From a bacterium (GTDB lineage Bacteria > CLD3 > SB21): DNA of 39,354 nucleotides. The notes under the pieces were generated by a model, which worked only from the letters and a program-made list of their open reading frames with translations, was not told the DNA's origin and made no database searches. Below are positions 32,441-39,354 of this stretch, piece after piece. Made by a program: the position numbers and the translations under genes. The stretch is taken from assembly GCA_019695335.1 (NCBI GenBank), contig JAIBAF010000031.1:1-39354 (forward strand), read 5' to 3'. Positions within the stretch are counted from its first letter, which is position 1; each line of letters starts with the position of its first letter.

Positions 32441-33052
32441 ATGCCGTTTACATTGCCTTCACTCCCTTATCCTTATGATGCTTTAGAACCACATTTTGAT
32501 AAAATGACGATGGAAATTCATCATTCCAAACATCACCAGGCGTATATTAATAATGCCAATGCTGCGTTGGAGAAACATGCCAATTTACAATCCAAAACTG
32601 CCGAACAATTGATTGCCGATCTGAATTCAGTACCTGAAGATATTCGCACCGTCATTCGTAACAACGCCGGCGGACATGCCAATCATAGTTTTTTCTGGAC
32701 GGTTCTCGCTCCGAAAGCCGGTGGAACTCCCAAGGGCGATCTCGCCGATGCAATTAACAAAAAATTTGGCAGCTTTGATAATTTCAAAGCGGAATTTACT
32801 AAAGCCGCTACGACGCGTTTCGGTAGCGGTTGGGCTTGGCTGGCTGTCGATAAAAGCGGCAATCTTGTCATTACCAGTACGGCTAATCAGGATAGCCCGA
32901 TTTCCGAAGGTATGAAGCCAGTGCTCGGATTGGACGTTTGGGAACATGCCTATTATCTGAAATACCAGAATCGCCGTCCGGATTATATCACGGCTTTCTG
33001 GAATGTAGTGAATTGGGATAAAGCCGCGGAATATTACAAAGCCGCGAAATAA
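32441..33052 (+). CDS. sodA: Superoxide dismutase [Fe/Mn], probably Mn type
   Basis: Cytosolic enzyme of 203 residues converting superoxide to oxygen and peroxide. The metal ligands are His27, His82, Asp165 and His169 (DVWEHAYY). The pattern [10 protein letters not shown] together with Gln150 in TANQDSPIS is the combination typical of Mn-dependent enzymes; Fe enzymes carry the active-site Gln at the other position. Cambialistic use of Fe cannot be excluded. There is no signal peptide with the ATG at 32441, which has an AAAAGGAG site. It is followed 25 nt later by nuoB; the shared transcript would end at the strong terminator after nuoB. Confidence 0.96.
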   Translation: MPFTLPSLPYPYDALEPHFDKMTMEIHHSKHHQAYINNANAALEKHANLQSKTAEQLIADLNSVPEDIRTVIRNNAGGHANHSFFWTVLAPKAGGTPKGDLADAINKKFGSFDNFKAEFTKAATTRFGSGWAWLAVDKSGNLVITSTANQDSPISEGMKPVLGLDVWEHAYYLKYQNRRPDYITAFWNVVNWDKAAEYYKAAK

Positions 33053-33077
33053 TTTTATTTCCCTGAAAGGTTAAATT

Positions 33078-33653
33078 ATGGACCTGACCAAAGAACTCAA
33101 AGATAATGTTTTGACAACAACGCTCGACGCGCTGTGGAATTGGGGTCGGAAGAATTCACTCTGGCCGATGCCGTTCGGTACTGCTTGCTGTGCGATCGAA
33201 ATGATGGCGACGCTCGGACCGCGTTACGATATGTCGCGTTTCGGCGCTGAAGCGATTCGTTTTTCGCCACGTCAGGCCGATTTGATGATCGTGTCAGGAC
33301 GTGTTTCAATCAAAATGATGCCGGTTTTGAAACGTATATGGGACCAGATGCCCGATCCGAAATGGTGCATTTCGATGGGCGCCTGTGCTTCGTCGGGAGG
33401 TTTTTTTAATACCTACACTCTTATTCAAGGTGTTGATCAGTTTATTCCGGTAGACGTTTATATTCCCGGATGTCCTCCGCGTCCTGAGGGATTGATCGAA
33501 GCGTTGATGAAAATTCAACGACTGATCGAGAAAAAAGAGAGTGTGTATAAACGCGATGTTAAAGATGAGGGAATGTACGGTGATGAACATGTTGGAGTGC
33601 AAGACCGTAAAGGCGATCTCGTTCCTGAAGTTGTTACCGGTCATTATGAATAA
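33078..33653 (+). CDS. nuoB: NADH-quinone oxidoreductase subunit B (orphan)
   Basis: Complex I peripheral-arm subunit of 191 residues that carries iron-sulfur cluster N2, the last electron carrier before quinone. The four expected ligands are present: adjacent Cys37-Cys38 ([11 protein letters not shown]), Cys103 (GACASSGG) and Cys132 (PGCPPRPEG). The C-terminal tail after residue 150 is charged and ends in a [10 protein letters not shown]-type stretch. The usual neighbours nuoA, nuoC and nuoD are absent: superoxide dismutase lies upstream and folC downstream behind a terminator. The rest of complex I must be elsewhere, or this is a second copy. Confidence 0.95.
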   Translation: MDLTKELKDNVLTTTLDALWNWGRKNSLWPMPFGTACCAIEMMATLGPRYDMSRFGAEAIRFSPRQADLMIVSGRVSIKMMPVLKRIWDQMPDPKWCISMGACASSGGFFNTYTLIQGVDQFIPVDVYIPGCPPRPEGLIEALMKIQRLIEKKESVYKRDVKDEGMYGDEHVGVQDRKGDLVPEVVTGHYE

Positions 33654-33674
33654 ATCACAAAAAATATGATTTCT

Positions 33675-33710
33675 AAAAAGCTGTATGAATTTCATACAGC
33701 TTTTTTTATT
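33675..33710 (+). terminator. Strong Rho-independent terminator after nuoB
   Basis: AAAAAGCTGTATG (33675-33687) pairs with CATACAGCTTTTT (33693-33705) around a 5-nt loop, followed by more T. It starts 22 nt after the nuoB stop and its tail reaches almost to the folC start. Confidence 0.93.
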
Positions 33711-33721
33711 TAATATTTAAA

Positions 33722-34996
33722 ATGAATATGTCGGTCAAGGAAACGTTGAAATATCTCTACGATCTTCAATTTTTCGGGATGAAACTCGGCCTGGAAAATA
33801 CGATTAAACTGCTCAAAACTTTGAACAATCCGCAGCATACCTTTCCTTCGATCCATGTCGCCGGAACCAATGGTAAAGGTTCGACATGTTCCATGATGGC
33901 TTCGATTTTTCAAGCTGCCAAATTGAAAACAGGACTGTACACATCACCGCATATTTTGAATTTTTCCGAGCGAATTCGTGTCAATGGTTCGGAAATTCCT
34001 GAAAGCGAAATCATTCATATCACTGAGAAAATGAAGAAGACAATCGATGAACTTCGCTGCACTTTTTTTGAAGCAACGACCGTGATGGCATTCGATTATT
34101 TTGCCAATCAGCAAATTGATATCGGAATTATTGAGACCGGTTTAGGTGGCCGTTTAGACGCAACTAACGTAGTTGTGCCGGAAGTGTCGGTTATTACTAA
34201 CATTGGAATGGATCACACTGAACACTTAGGAACAACTTTGGATGCTATTGCTGGAGAAAAAGCAGGGATTATTAAAGAACAAGTTCCTTGTTTGATCGGG
34301 CCGATTGAAGCCGAATTAAAACCTGTTTTTAAAAACATTGCTGATGCACGTCAGTCTCCATTATTTTTTTACGACGATATAGTGCAAGTTACATCCAAAA
34401 AATTGACGGATCATGGAAGTTTGGTTGATCTTTATTTCAAAGTGAATAACCATGGATATGCCCTGAATGAATTAGAGATCAATTTAGCCGGACATCATCA
34501 AATTCAGAATGCCGTTATGGCCGTAGCTGCGGTGAGGCTGCAGAAAAAATTTGAAGTAAGTGAGTCAGCTATTCGCGAAGGATTGTGTTCCGTCGATTGG
34601 AAAGGACGGCTGCAGATCATCCAGCATCAGCCACTGATTATCGCCGATGCGGCCCATAATCCTATGGGGATGCAAAAACTTCGTGAGAGCATTGAAACGA
34701 TTTATCGCTCGAAATACGATAGAATGATTCTTGTTCTGGGCATGCTGGCCGATAAAGATTTTGAATCGTGTGTGAATGCGATTGCCGGTATCTTTGATAC
34801 AATTTACACAGTCACACCGAACAGCCCAAGAGCCTTGTCAGCCGAAACTCTAGCGAAGGTGGCCAAGCAACGACACGCACAAGTATTTGTGGGCGGTTCA
34901 GTGAACTCGACCGTGGAAAAAATCAAAACCGGCATGACTGATCGGGATCTACTGGTCATTGCCGGTTCACATTTTGTGTTATCGGAAATTTTTTAG
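33722..34996 (+). CDS. folC: Bifunctional folylpolyglutamate/dihydrofolate synthase
   Basis: ATP-dependent ligase of 424 residues that adds glutamate to dihydropteroate and to reduced folates. The P-loop is HVAGTNGKGST (GTNGKGS at 48-54), the omega-loop region follows (LKTGLYTSPHILNFSERI), and DHTEHLGTTLDAIAGEKAGIIK holds metal and ATP contacts. The C-terminal domain has DAAHNPMGM. The start is ATG at 33722 or 33728, only about a dozen bases after the preceding terminator and without a clear ribosome binding site, so the transcript may be nearly leaderless. It converges with the ferredoxin gene, overlapping it by 3 bases. Confidence 0.96.
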   Translation: MNMSVKETLKYLYDLQFFGMKLGLENTIKLLKTLNNPQHTFPSIHVAGTNGKGSTCSMMASIFQAAKLKTGLYTSPHILNFSERIRVNGSEIPESEIIHITEKMKKTIDELRCTFFEATTVMAFDYFANQQIDIGIIETGLGGRLDATNVVVPEVSVITNIGMDHTEHLGTTLDAIAGEKAGIIKEQVPCLIGPIEAELKPVFKNIADARQSPLFFYDDIVQVTSKKLTDHGSLVDLYFKVNNHGYALNELEINLAGHHQIQNAVMAVAAVRLQKKFEVSESAIREGLCSVDWKGRLQIIQHQPLIIADAAHNPMGMQKLRESIETIYRSKYDRMILVLGMLADKDFESCVNAIAGIFDTIYTVTPNSPRALSAETLAKVAKQRHAQVFVGGSVNSTVEKIKTGMTDRDLLVIAGSHFVLSEIF

Positions 34997-35346
34997 TTTT
35001 TCTTTCTGTGTTCGCATGCCGGAGAATTAATGCATGAATCTTTGATTTGCAATCGCTCGACCGTGCGTCCTTCTGCAAGTGATTGTACTATTTCTTCCAC
35101 ATCCGTTTCCTTAACCCATCCGTACCACGTAGCATCCGGATAAATGACAACCGTCGGCCCGTGTTCGCATTGATCAAGACAGCCTGATCTGTTCGAACGA
35201 ACGGTATCTTTTAATCCATGTTTTGTCAACGCCTCTTTGAAAAGTTTTATTAAAGTGCTTTGATTTTCAGGATTGCAACAGCCGCGTGGGTGGCCGTTTT
35301 CCCGCGTATTCTGACAAATGAAGATATGATGTTTATATTTAGCCAT
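34993..35346 (-). CDS. Thioredoxin-like [2Fe-2S] ferredoxin
   Basis: Small iron-sulfur protein of 117 residues. Cysteine spacing matches the thioredoxin-like ferredoxin family: Cys11, Cys23 or Cys24, Cys56 and Cys60 (SGCLDQCEHGP). The HHIFICQNTR opening and PTVVIYPDATWYGW strand are also typical. Two further cysteines (105 and 111) lie in a C-terminal tail and may not bind the cluster. It is an electron carrier with an unknown partner. Its ATG overlaps the clpP stop by one base, so translation is coupled to clpP, an unusual pairing. Confidence 0.93.
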   Translation of the reverse strand: MAKYKHHIFICQNTRENGHPRGCCNPENQSTLIKLFKEALTKHGLKDTVRSNRSGCLDQCEHGPTVVIYPDATWYGWVKETDVEEIVQSLAEGRTVERLQIKDSCINSPACEHRKKN

Positions 35347-35978
35347 CAGATCGCGCTCATTTTTTCAACCTGACGTGAAATCATTCCATATTTGATCGCT
35401 TCGTCCGTAGTAAACCAATAATCACGATTGGTGTCTTCCTGTACCTGTTTGATTGGTTGACCGGTTTCCTTCGCCAGAATTTCATTGAGTTGCTCGCGCA
35501 GGCGAATAATCTGGCGCGCGCTGATTTCAATATCTTTTGTGCTGCCGCGAGCACCGCCCAGAGGCTGATGAATCATAATACGGGAATTAGGCAAAGCGAG
35601 CCGGTTTTCTTTTTTCGCGGCGACAAGGATAATGGCCGCGGCACTGGCGGCGAGTCCGCAGACAATCGTCTTGACCGGCGCGTCAATCAGTTTGATCAGG
35701 TCATAAATGGCTAGACCATCATCGGCCACGCCACCGGGCGAATTGATATACATTTTAATTTCTTTTTTAGGATCTTGTGCGTTCAGGAAAAGCAGTTGTG
35801 TAATAATTCGGCGCGTAACTTTCGGCTCGATCTGCTCGAAGAGAAGAACGATTCGCGATTCAAGAAAATATTCCATCATTTTTTTGCTGAGAGGATCTTC
35901 TTTGGCGTCGTCTTTTTCATTTTCCTCTTCGTCGTCATGTAACTTATGCAAAAGTTCATCCTGCAGGTACGAATTCAT
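35346..35978 (-). CDS. clpP: ATP-dependent Clp protease proteolytic subunit
   Basis: Serine peptidase of 210 residues forming the barrel of the Clp protease. The catalytic triad is Ser112 (GLAASAAA), His137 (RIMIHQPLGG) and Asp186 (NRDYWF). The residues 1-35 are unusually acidic (DDEEENEKDDAKED) and replace the standard ClpP N-terminal entry sequence. The head-domain segment is also divergent (SRIVLLFEQIEPKVTRRIITQLLFLNAQD). No Clp ATPase gene is adjacent. A strong AAGGAG site stands 5 nt before the ATG. It is followed by the ferredoxin gene, overlapping by one base, and preceded by the PdxJ-like gene 36 nt away. Confidence 0.95.
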   Translation of the reverse strand: MNSYLQDELLHKLHDDEEENEKDDAKEDPLSKKMMEYFLESRIVLLFEQIEPKVTRRIITQLLFLNAQDPKKEIKMYINSPGGVADDGLAIYDLIKLIDAPVKTIVCGLAASAAAIILVAAKKENRLALPNSRIMIHQPLGGARGSTKDIEISARQIIRLREQLNEILAKETGQPIKQVQEDTNRDYWFTTDEAIKYGMISRQVEKMSAI

Positions 35979-36014
35979 AAAAGCTCCTTGATATGATAAA
36001 ACGGTGATAACATT

Positions 36015-36719
36015 TTATGCATGAATAATATCGATAACGTCCCGGATGGCTTTGTCGAGACCGACGAATAACGCCCGCGCACAAACACTATGGCCGATAT
36101 TGATTTCTTCAATGGCTTCGATAGACATAATGGGGCGAAGATTGCCGTAATGTAAGCTACCGGACGCACTAATGCCTAAATTTAATTTTGATGCAGCCAT
36201 CGCAATAGTTTTGAGGTTTTCCAGTTCCTGTTCCATTTTAGCCAGACTGTCGGCCGTCGCATAATGAGCTGTGTACAATTCAACATAATCGACGCCGATT
36301 TTAACGGCTGCCTTGATTTGATCCACTGATGGTTCAATCAAAATGTTCGTGACGGCTCCGCCTTGACGCAGTTTATCAACGGCAGTCTGAATGACGCTTT
36401 CCTGTCCGAGCAGATTGATCGGACTTGATGGATATCCTGCGTGGATCAGCGTTACCATTTCCGGACGCGCCTGGATTGCTTTGGCAACCATTGCTTCAGA
36501 CATCGGAATGCGTAAATTAAAATGTGTGTGGATACAATCCCGCAGAATTCTTAAATCCCGCTCTTCCGCTGACGATGGCTTTTCGGATATCGTGTATACA
36601 ATTCCATCTGTTCCGGCCATTTCGATCATGGCTATGGCATGAATGGGATCCGGTGTCGACTGGTCGCCAAATTCACGCATGCGGACGATGGCATCGATTT
36701 CTATTCCCAATCGTTTCAA
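36015..36719 (-). CDS. PdxJ-family protein (pyridoxine 5'-phosphate synthase homologue) with altered active site
   Basis: TIM-barrel protein of 234 residues recognisable as PdxJ, which condenses 1-deoxyxylulose 5-phosphate with 3-amino-2-oxopropyl phosphate. Conserved parts are PDPIHAIAMIEMAGTDGI, ERDLRILRD, DQIKAAVKIGVDYVELYT and EINIGHSV. But the catalytic HLREDRRH loop reads TISEKPSS (residues 43-50), putting Thr43 and Ser45 where E. coli has His45 and Arg47. The later NAGHGL loop reads SASGSL (184-189), replacing His193 with Gly187. The first-strand histidine of NIDHIATLR is Ala10. Glu148 (E. coli Glu153) and His210 are kept. It is therefore probably not an ordinary pyridoxine phosphate synthase. 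The start is TTG at 36719 with GGAGA upstream. Confidence 0.82.
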   Translation of the reverse strand: MKRLGIEIDAIVRMREFGDQSTPDPIHAIAMIEMAGTDGIVYTISEKPSSAEERDLRILRDCIHTHFNLRIPMSEAMVAKAIQARPEMVTLIHAGYPSSPINLLGQESVIQTAVDKLRQGGAVTNILIEPSVDQIKAAVKIGVDYVELYTAHYATADSLAKMEQELENLKTIAMAASKLNLGISASGSLHYGNLRPIMSIEAIEEINIGHSVCARALFVGLDKAIRDVIDIIHA

Positions 36720-36833
36720 GTGATGTCGTCTCCATTTTAGTAATAATGACCGAAAAATGTCGTCAATTGTCCGCTGAAATTCAACAGAAATTCACGTCGT
36801 CATAGCCATACATTCTCATCAAAGAGCACGAAT
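36720..36833 (-). other. Intergenic region with three spaced GACGACAT-like direct repeats
   Basis: On the minus strand GACGACAT occurs at 36723-36730 and 36757-36764, and GACGACGT at 36794-36801, spaced 34 and 37 bases. The copy nearest the PdxJ-like TTG start is just upstream of it. They may be regulatory or chance. No gene is seen in this 114-nt gap. Confidence 0.25.
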
Positions 36834-37238
36834 TTATTCGAAAAGCGGAGGGGCATCGCAATCATGTTCTTCAGCCAGGCGTTCATTTACATACAAATAA
36901 GTCGGATCTTCCGGCTTAAGGATCGTTGTGGGTGAACCGGAAGGCTTGCGTTCCTCAGATGCAAAAAATTTTAAATAATGCGGATGATTATAGTTCATCC
37001 ATTTAACCCATCCGAAAGTCGCTTCCTGATGAACAATTAAAAAAGCAGGACAACGGAATCCGACGTCAACATGTGTTTGTGAAACGGTCTTTTTAACAAA
37101 GTTGTTTTCATTGAGAAGTTTGATAAACAGCTCCGTACAATCATTTCCATCGTGCACGAGCGAATGACGAAAACGTTTGACGATTTTTCCTTTGATGATT
37201 TCTTCAAACGCTTCGCGGATTTCAGTTTCAGACAGCAT
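36834..37238 (-). CDS. Hypothetical protein, 134 aa, downstream of the Xaa-Pro aminopeptidase
   Basis: I do not recognise this protein. The 134 residues form a soluble mixed alpha/beta sequence with three cysteines (about residues 34, 63 and 129), several aromatic residues in the middle (FGWVKWMNYNHPHYLKFF) and an acidic C-terminus (EEHDCDAPPLFE). No signal peptide or membrane segment is visible. It starts 3 nt after the stop of the M24 aminopeptidase and is probably translated from the same message, although no ribosome binding site is seen. The long, well-formed frame with no overlapping alternative supports a real gene. Confidence 0.75.
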   Translation of the reverse strand: MLSETEIREAFEEIIKGKIVKRFRHSLVHDGNDCTELFIKLLNENNFVKKTVSQTHVDVGFRCPAFLIVHQEATFGWVKWMNYNHPHYLKFFASEERKPSGSPTTILKPEDPTYLYVNERLAEEHDCDAPPLFE

Positions 37239-37241
37239 GCG

Positions 37242-38321
37242 CTAGATTTCTATCAGATCGATCGGTAAACGCATCAGGTTTTCGCAACCGTCACTGGTAA
37301 TACACACGTCATTTTCGATGCGTATGCCAAATTGGTCGGGTAAATATATCCCGGGCTCGATCGTTACGACATTGCCTTCTTCAAGCAAAGTGGTATCCGT
37401 TCTTCCCAGAAGAGGTGCTTCGTGAATTTCCAAACCGATGCCGTGGCCAAGGGAGTGTGTGAAATAGTCACCGTATCCCTGTTCGGTAATAATCGAACGT
37501 GCAACGCGGTCCACTTCAGCTGTCGGTAATCCCGGTTTTGCAGCCGCTATTGCTTTTTCGACAGCGCTTTTAACAGTACCATAAATACGACGTTGTAAAT
37601 CGGATGCCCGCCCAACGACCACGGTCCGCGTCATGTCGGCATGATAACCGTTGTAGACGGCGCCGAAATCAAACAATAATACTTCACCGGTCTGAACCTT
37701 TGCATTCGTCGGACGTGCGTGCGGCAGAGCGCTTCGCGCGCCGGCGGCAATTATTGTTTCAAACGCTTCTCTTTCACCTCCGAATTGCCGCATCAACCAG
37801 ACGATACGGCCGGCTATTTCCAATTCCGTCATTCCGGGTTTGATTTCTTTGATGATCGTTTCAAATGTTTTTTCAGTAATAGCAATGGCTTTGCGCAGGC
37901 TTTCAATTTCAAAACGATCTTTGATCCGTGCAATCGTTTCAATGGCGTTTTGAGTTGGCAGAAATCGACATGACGGTAGTTTCGAAACTAAATCTGCATG
38001 CGATTGAAAACTTATATGCATCGATTCAAACCCAACATGGCTTTTGTCCGGTAAAAATTTACATTCGGATAATTTGTCAAAAATGTTTTGACCAATGCCG
38101 GTGATACGGATGTCGGCGTTTTGAACTTGTTGTTTGGATTGTTCGATGTAGCGTCCGTCGGTAAGAAAATGAACGGAAGATCGTCCGATCAAGCACAGTC
38201 CGTTCGATCCGGTAAACCCGGTGAGATAATGCACGTGCGGAGGAAAAATGGTCAGAAAGTAAGAGACATTTAATTTCTCGAAACGAGAACGAAGTTTTTC
38301 AATACGCTCGGAGTAGTTCAT
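37242..38321 (-). CDS. Xaa-Pro aminopeptidase (M24 family metallopeptidase)
   Basis: Cytosolic dinuclear metallopeptidase of 359 residues that removes N-terminal residues preceding proline. The N-terminal creatinase-like domain (1-125) includes NVSYFLTIFPPHVHYLTGFTG. The C-terminal pita-bread domain has the five metal ligands Asp218, Asp229 (FGAVYNGYHADMTRT), His293 (SLGHGIGLEIHE), Glu322 (TIEPGIYLP) and Glu336 (RIENDV). The length and order fit the short PepP/PepQ-like enzymes found next to efp-accB-accC in many bacteria; here accC lies directly upstream, 26 nt away, while efp is not adjacent on this side. Confidence 0.94.
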   Translation of the reverse strand: MNYSERIEKLRSRFEKLNVSYFLTIFPPHVHYLTGFTGSNGLCLIGRSSVHFLTDGRYIEQSKQQVQNADIRITGIGQNIFDKLSECKFLPDKSHVGFESMHISFQSHADLVSKLPSCRFLPTQNAIETIARIKDRFEIESLRKAIAITEKTFETIIKEIKPGMTELEIAGRIVWLMRQFGGEREAFETIIAAGARSALPHARPTNAKVQTGEVLLFDFGAVYNGYHADMTRTVVVGRASDLQRRIYGTVKSAVEKAIAAAKPGLPTAEVDRVARSIITEQGYGDYFTHSLGHGIGLEIHEAPLLGRTDTTLLEEGNVVTIEPGIYLPDQFGIRIENDVCITSDGCENLMRLPIDLIEI

Positions 38322-38347
38322 AGGGCAACATCTAAAAAGAACAAATT

Positions 38348-39354
38348 TTACATATTCAGCAATCGTTCGACAAATTTTGTATCAAAATCACCGCTGACAA
38401 AATTAGGATTTCTCATCATTTGTTTATGAAACGGAATCGTCGTTTTGATGCCTTCGATAATAAACTCATCCAGCGCGCCGCACATTTTCTCGATGGCTTC
38501 CTGGCGTGTTTCGCCGTGGACGATCAGTTTACCGATCATGGAATCGTACGTCGGCGGAATTTGATATTCCGCATAGGCGTGCGAATCGACGCGAACGCCA
38601 AAACCGCTCGGAGTGTGAAAGGCATGAATTTTTCCCGCCGAAGGTCTGAATCCATGTTCCGGATCTTCCGCATTGATACGGCATTCGATGGCGTGACCGC
38701 GCGGTTTCAGATCGGCTTGCTTGAACGGCAATTTTTCACCGGCCGCGACGCGGATTTGCCACTTGATCAGATCAATGCCATACGCCATTTCAGTGACGCA
38801 ATGTTCGACCTGGATACGGGTGTTCATTTCCATGAAATAAAAATTTTTATCCTTGTCCATCAGGAATTCGATCGTGCCGACGCTTTCGTAGTTGACGCTT
38901 TTAGCGCCACGCACGGCTGCGCTGCCGATCTTTTCGCGCAATTCCGCATCGACGGCAGGCGAGGGCGATTCTTCGATCAATTTCTGTTGGCGACGCTGCA
39001 TCGAACAATCGCGCTCACCAAGATGAAACACATTGCCGTGCTGATCGCCGATGAGTTGGATTTCTATGTGGCGCGGTTTTTCGATAAATTTTTCAATATA
39101 AACGTCGGGATTACCAAACGCCGTTTGCGCCTCGGCACGTGCCGTATTAAATGCATTGTCGAATTCCGATTCTTCGCGCACGATACGCATGCCGCGCCCG
39201 CCGCCGCCGGCCGTTGCTTTGATGATTACCGGCAAGCCGGTTTGTCTCATCAGCTCTTTAGCTTCTTTCAGGTCTTTCACAATGCCGTCACTGCCCGGCA
39301 CGACCGGAACTCCGGCTTTCATCATCGTTTCTTTGGCAACGGCTTTGTCGCCCA
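38348..39354 (-). CDS. accC: Biotin carboxylase subunit of acetyl-CoA carboxylase (5' end outside window)
   Basis: ATP-grasp enzyme that carboxylates biotin on AccB, the first step of fatty-acid synthesis. The frame stays open to the window edge, and the residues GDKAVAKET before the first internal Met match the conserved AccC region upstream of [11 protein letters not shown], so the N-terminal domain is cut off by the window boundary; about 336 residues are visible. Recognisable are the glycine-rich ATP loop [42 protein letters not shown], and the metal/ATP site [11 protein letters not shown]. The C-terminal lid region GFRPSAGKI is intact. accB would be expected just beyond the window. Confidence 0.96.
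   Translation of the reverse strand, partial: GDKAVAKETMMKAGVPVVPGSDGIVKDLKEAKELMRQTGLPVIIKATAGGGGRGMRIVREESEFDNAFNTARAEAQTAFGNPDVYIEKFIEKPRHIEIQLIGDQHGNVFHLGERDCSMQRRQQKLIEESPSPAVDAELREKIGSAAVRGAKSVNYESVGTIEFLMDKDKNFYFMEMNTRIQVEHCVTEMAYGIDLIKWQIRVAAGEKLPFKQADLKPRGHAIECRINAEDPEHGFRPSAGKIHAFHTPSGFGVRVDSHAYAEYQIPPTYDSMIGKLIVHGETRQEAIEKMCGALDEFIIEGIKTTIPFHKQMMRNPNFVSGDFDTKFVERLLNM

Noticed and set aside
1-39354. Horizontal island, prophage or integrated element
   Set aside because: No integrase, transposase, phage gene, attachment-site repeat or marked change in base composition is seen; most genes are core functions.

Overview
The window reads as a chromosomal stretch of a Gram-negative bacterium, most likely an environmental member of the FCB superphylum (Bacteroidota/Ignavibacteriota/Calditrichota/KSB1-like). 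The grounds are a DUF5916 outer-membrane protein with a CBM9-like N-terminus, lipoproteins with lipoboxes, a PagL-like outer-membrane deacylase, a Spy/CpxP-like periplasmic protein and a RoxA-like haem lipoprotein. Several genes have clear Shine-Dalgarno sites (AAGGAG, GGAGG), and TTG starts are fairly common, which argues against a typical Bacteroidota genome. I see no phage, IS element, CRISPR array, tRNA or rRNA. Taxonomy is an inference from gene content only.

Layout. 1-3.6 kb: a Met/Lys/Ala-rich lipoprotein with a strong terminator, then a minus-strand pair (DUF5916 protein followed by a GNAT acetyltransferase). 3.7-9.4 kb: housekeeping genes serS, an Rsm22-like methyltransferase, a single-domain response regulator (minus), recG and a DUF1697 protein. 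9.5-12.4 kb: three exported proteins (di-haem c-type cytochrome lipoprotein, PagL-like deacylase, Spy-like protein) separated by intergenic hairpin repeats. 12.7-16.6 kb: an apparent operon of an aminotransferase, a thioredoxin-like protein, an 88-aa unknown and a bifunctional cell-wall enzyme. That enzyme is an Amidase_3 domain fused to a PdaA-type deacetylase, i.e. the two activities that make muramic delta-lactam in Bacillus spores, joined in one chain in an apparently non-sporulating Gram-negative. I regard it as the most interesting object here.

16.6-23.9 kb: a long aldo/keto reductase, a PDZ-multi-TM-GAF-PP2C signalling phosphatase, a Sua5-type threonylcarbamoyl-AMP synthase, a DUF2784 membrane protein (minus), an HD-domain protein and DnaJ. 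23.9-27.1 kb: a competence/type IV pilus-like cluster (ComEA-like helix-hairpin-helix protein, an unrecognised single-TM protein, PilM-like, and PilN-like with a possible PilO-like C-terminal half). 27.1-30.0 kb: rsmD, coaD and two tandem, diverged signal peptidase I genes. 30.0-32.3 kb: a tightly overlapping trio (YjbQ family, FAD oxidoreductase, aldo/keto reductase). 32.4-35.0 kb: superoxide dismutase, a nuoB with no adjacent complex I genes, and folC behind a strong terminator.

35.0-39.35 kb, all minus strand: accC (cut by the window end), an M24 Xaa-Pro aminopeptidase, an unknown 134-aa protein, a PdxJ-family protein whose expected catalytic residues are replaced, clpP and a thioredoxin-like [2Fe-2S] ferredoxin. 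Most of the window is ordinary core metabolism, information processing and envelope biology. The unusual points are domain fusions, a degenerate active site, orphan subunits and small unknown genes embedded in operons.
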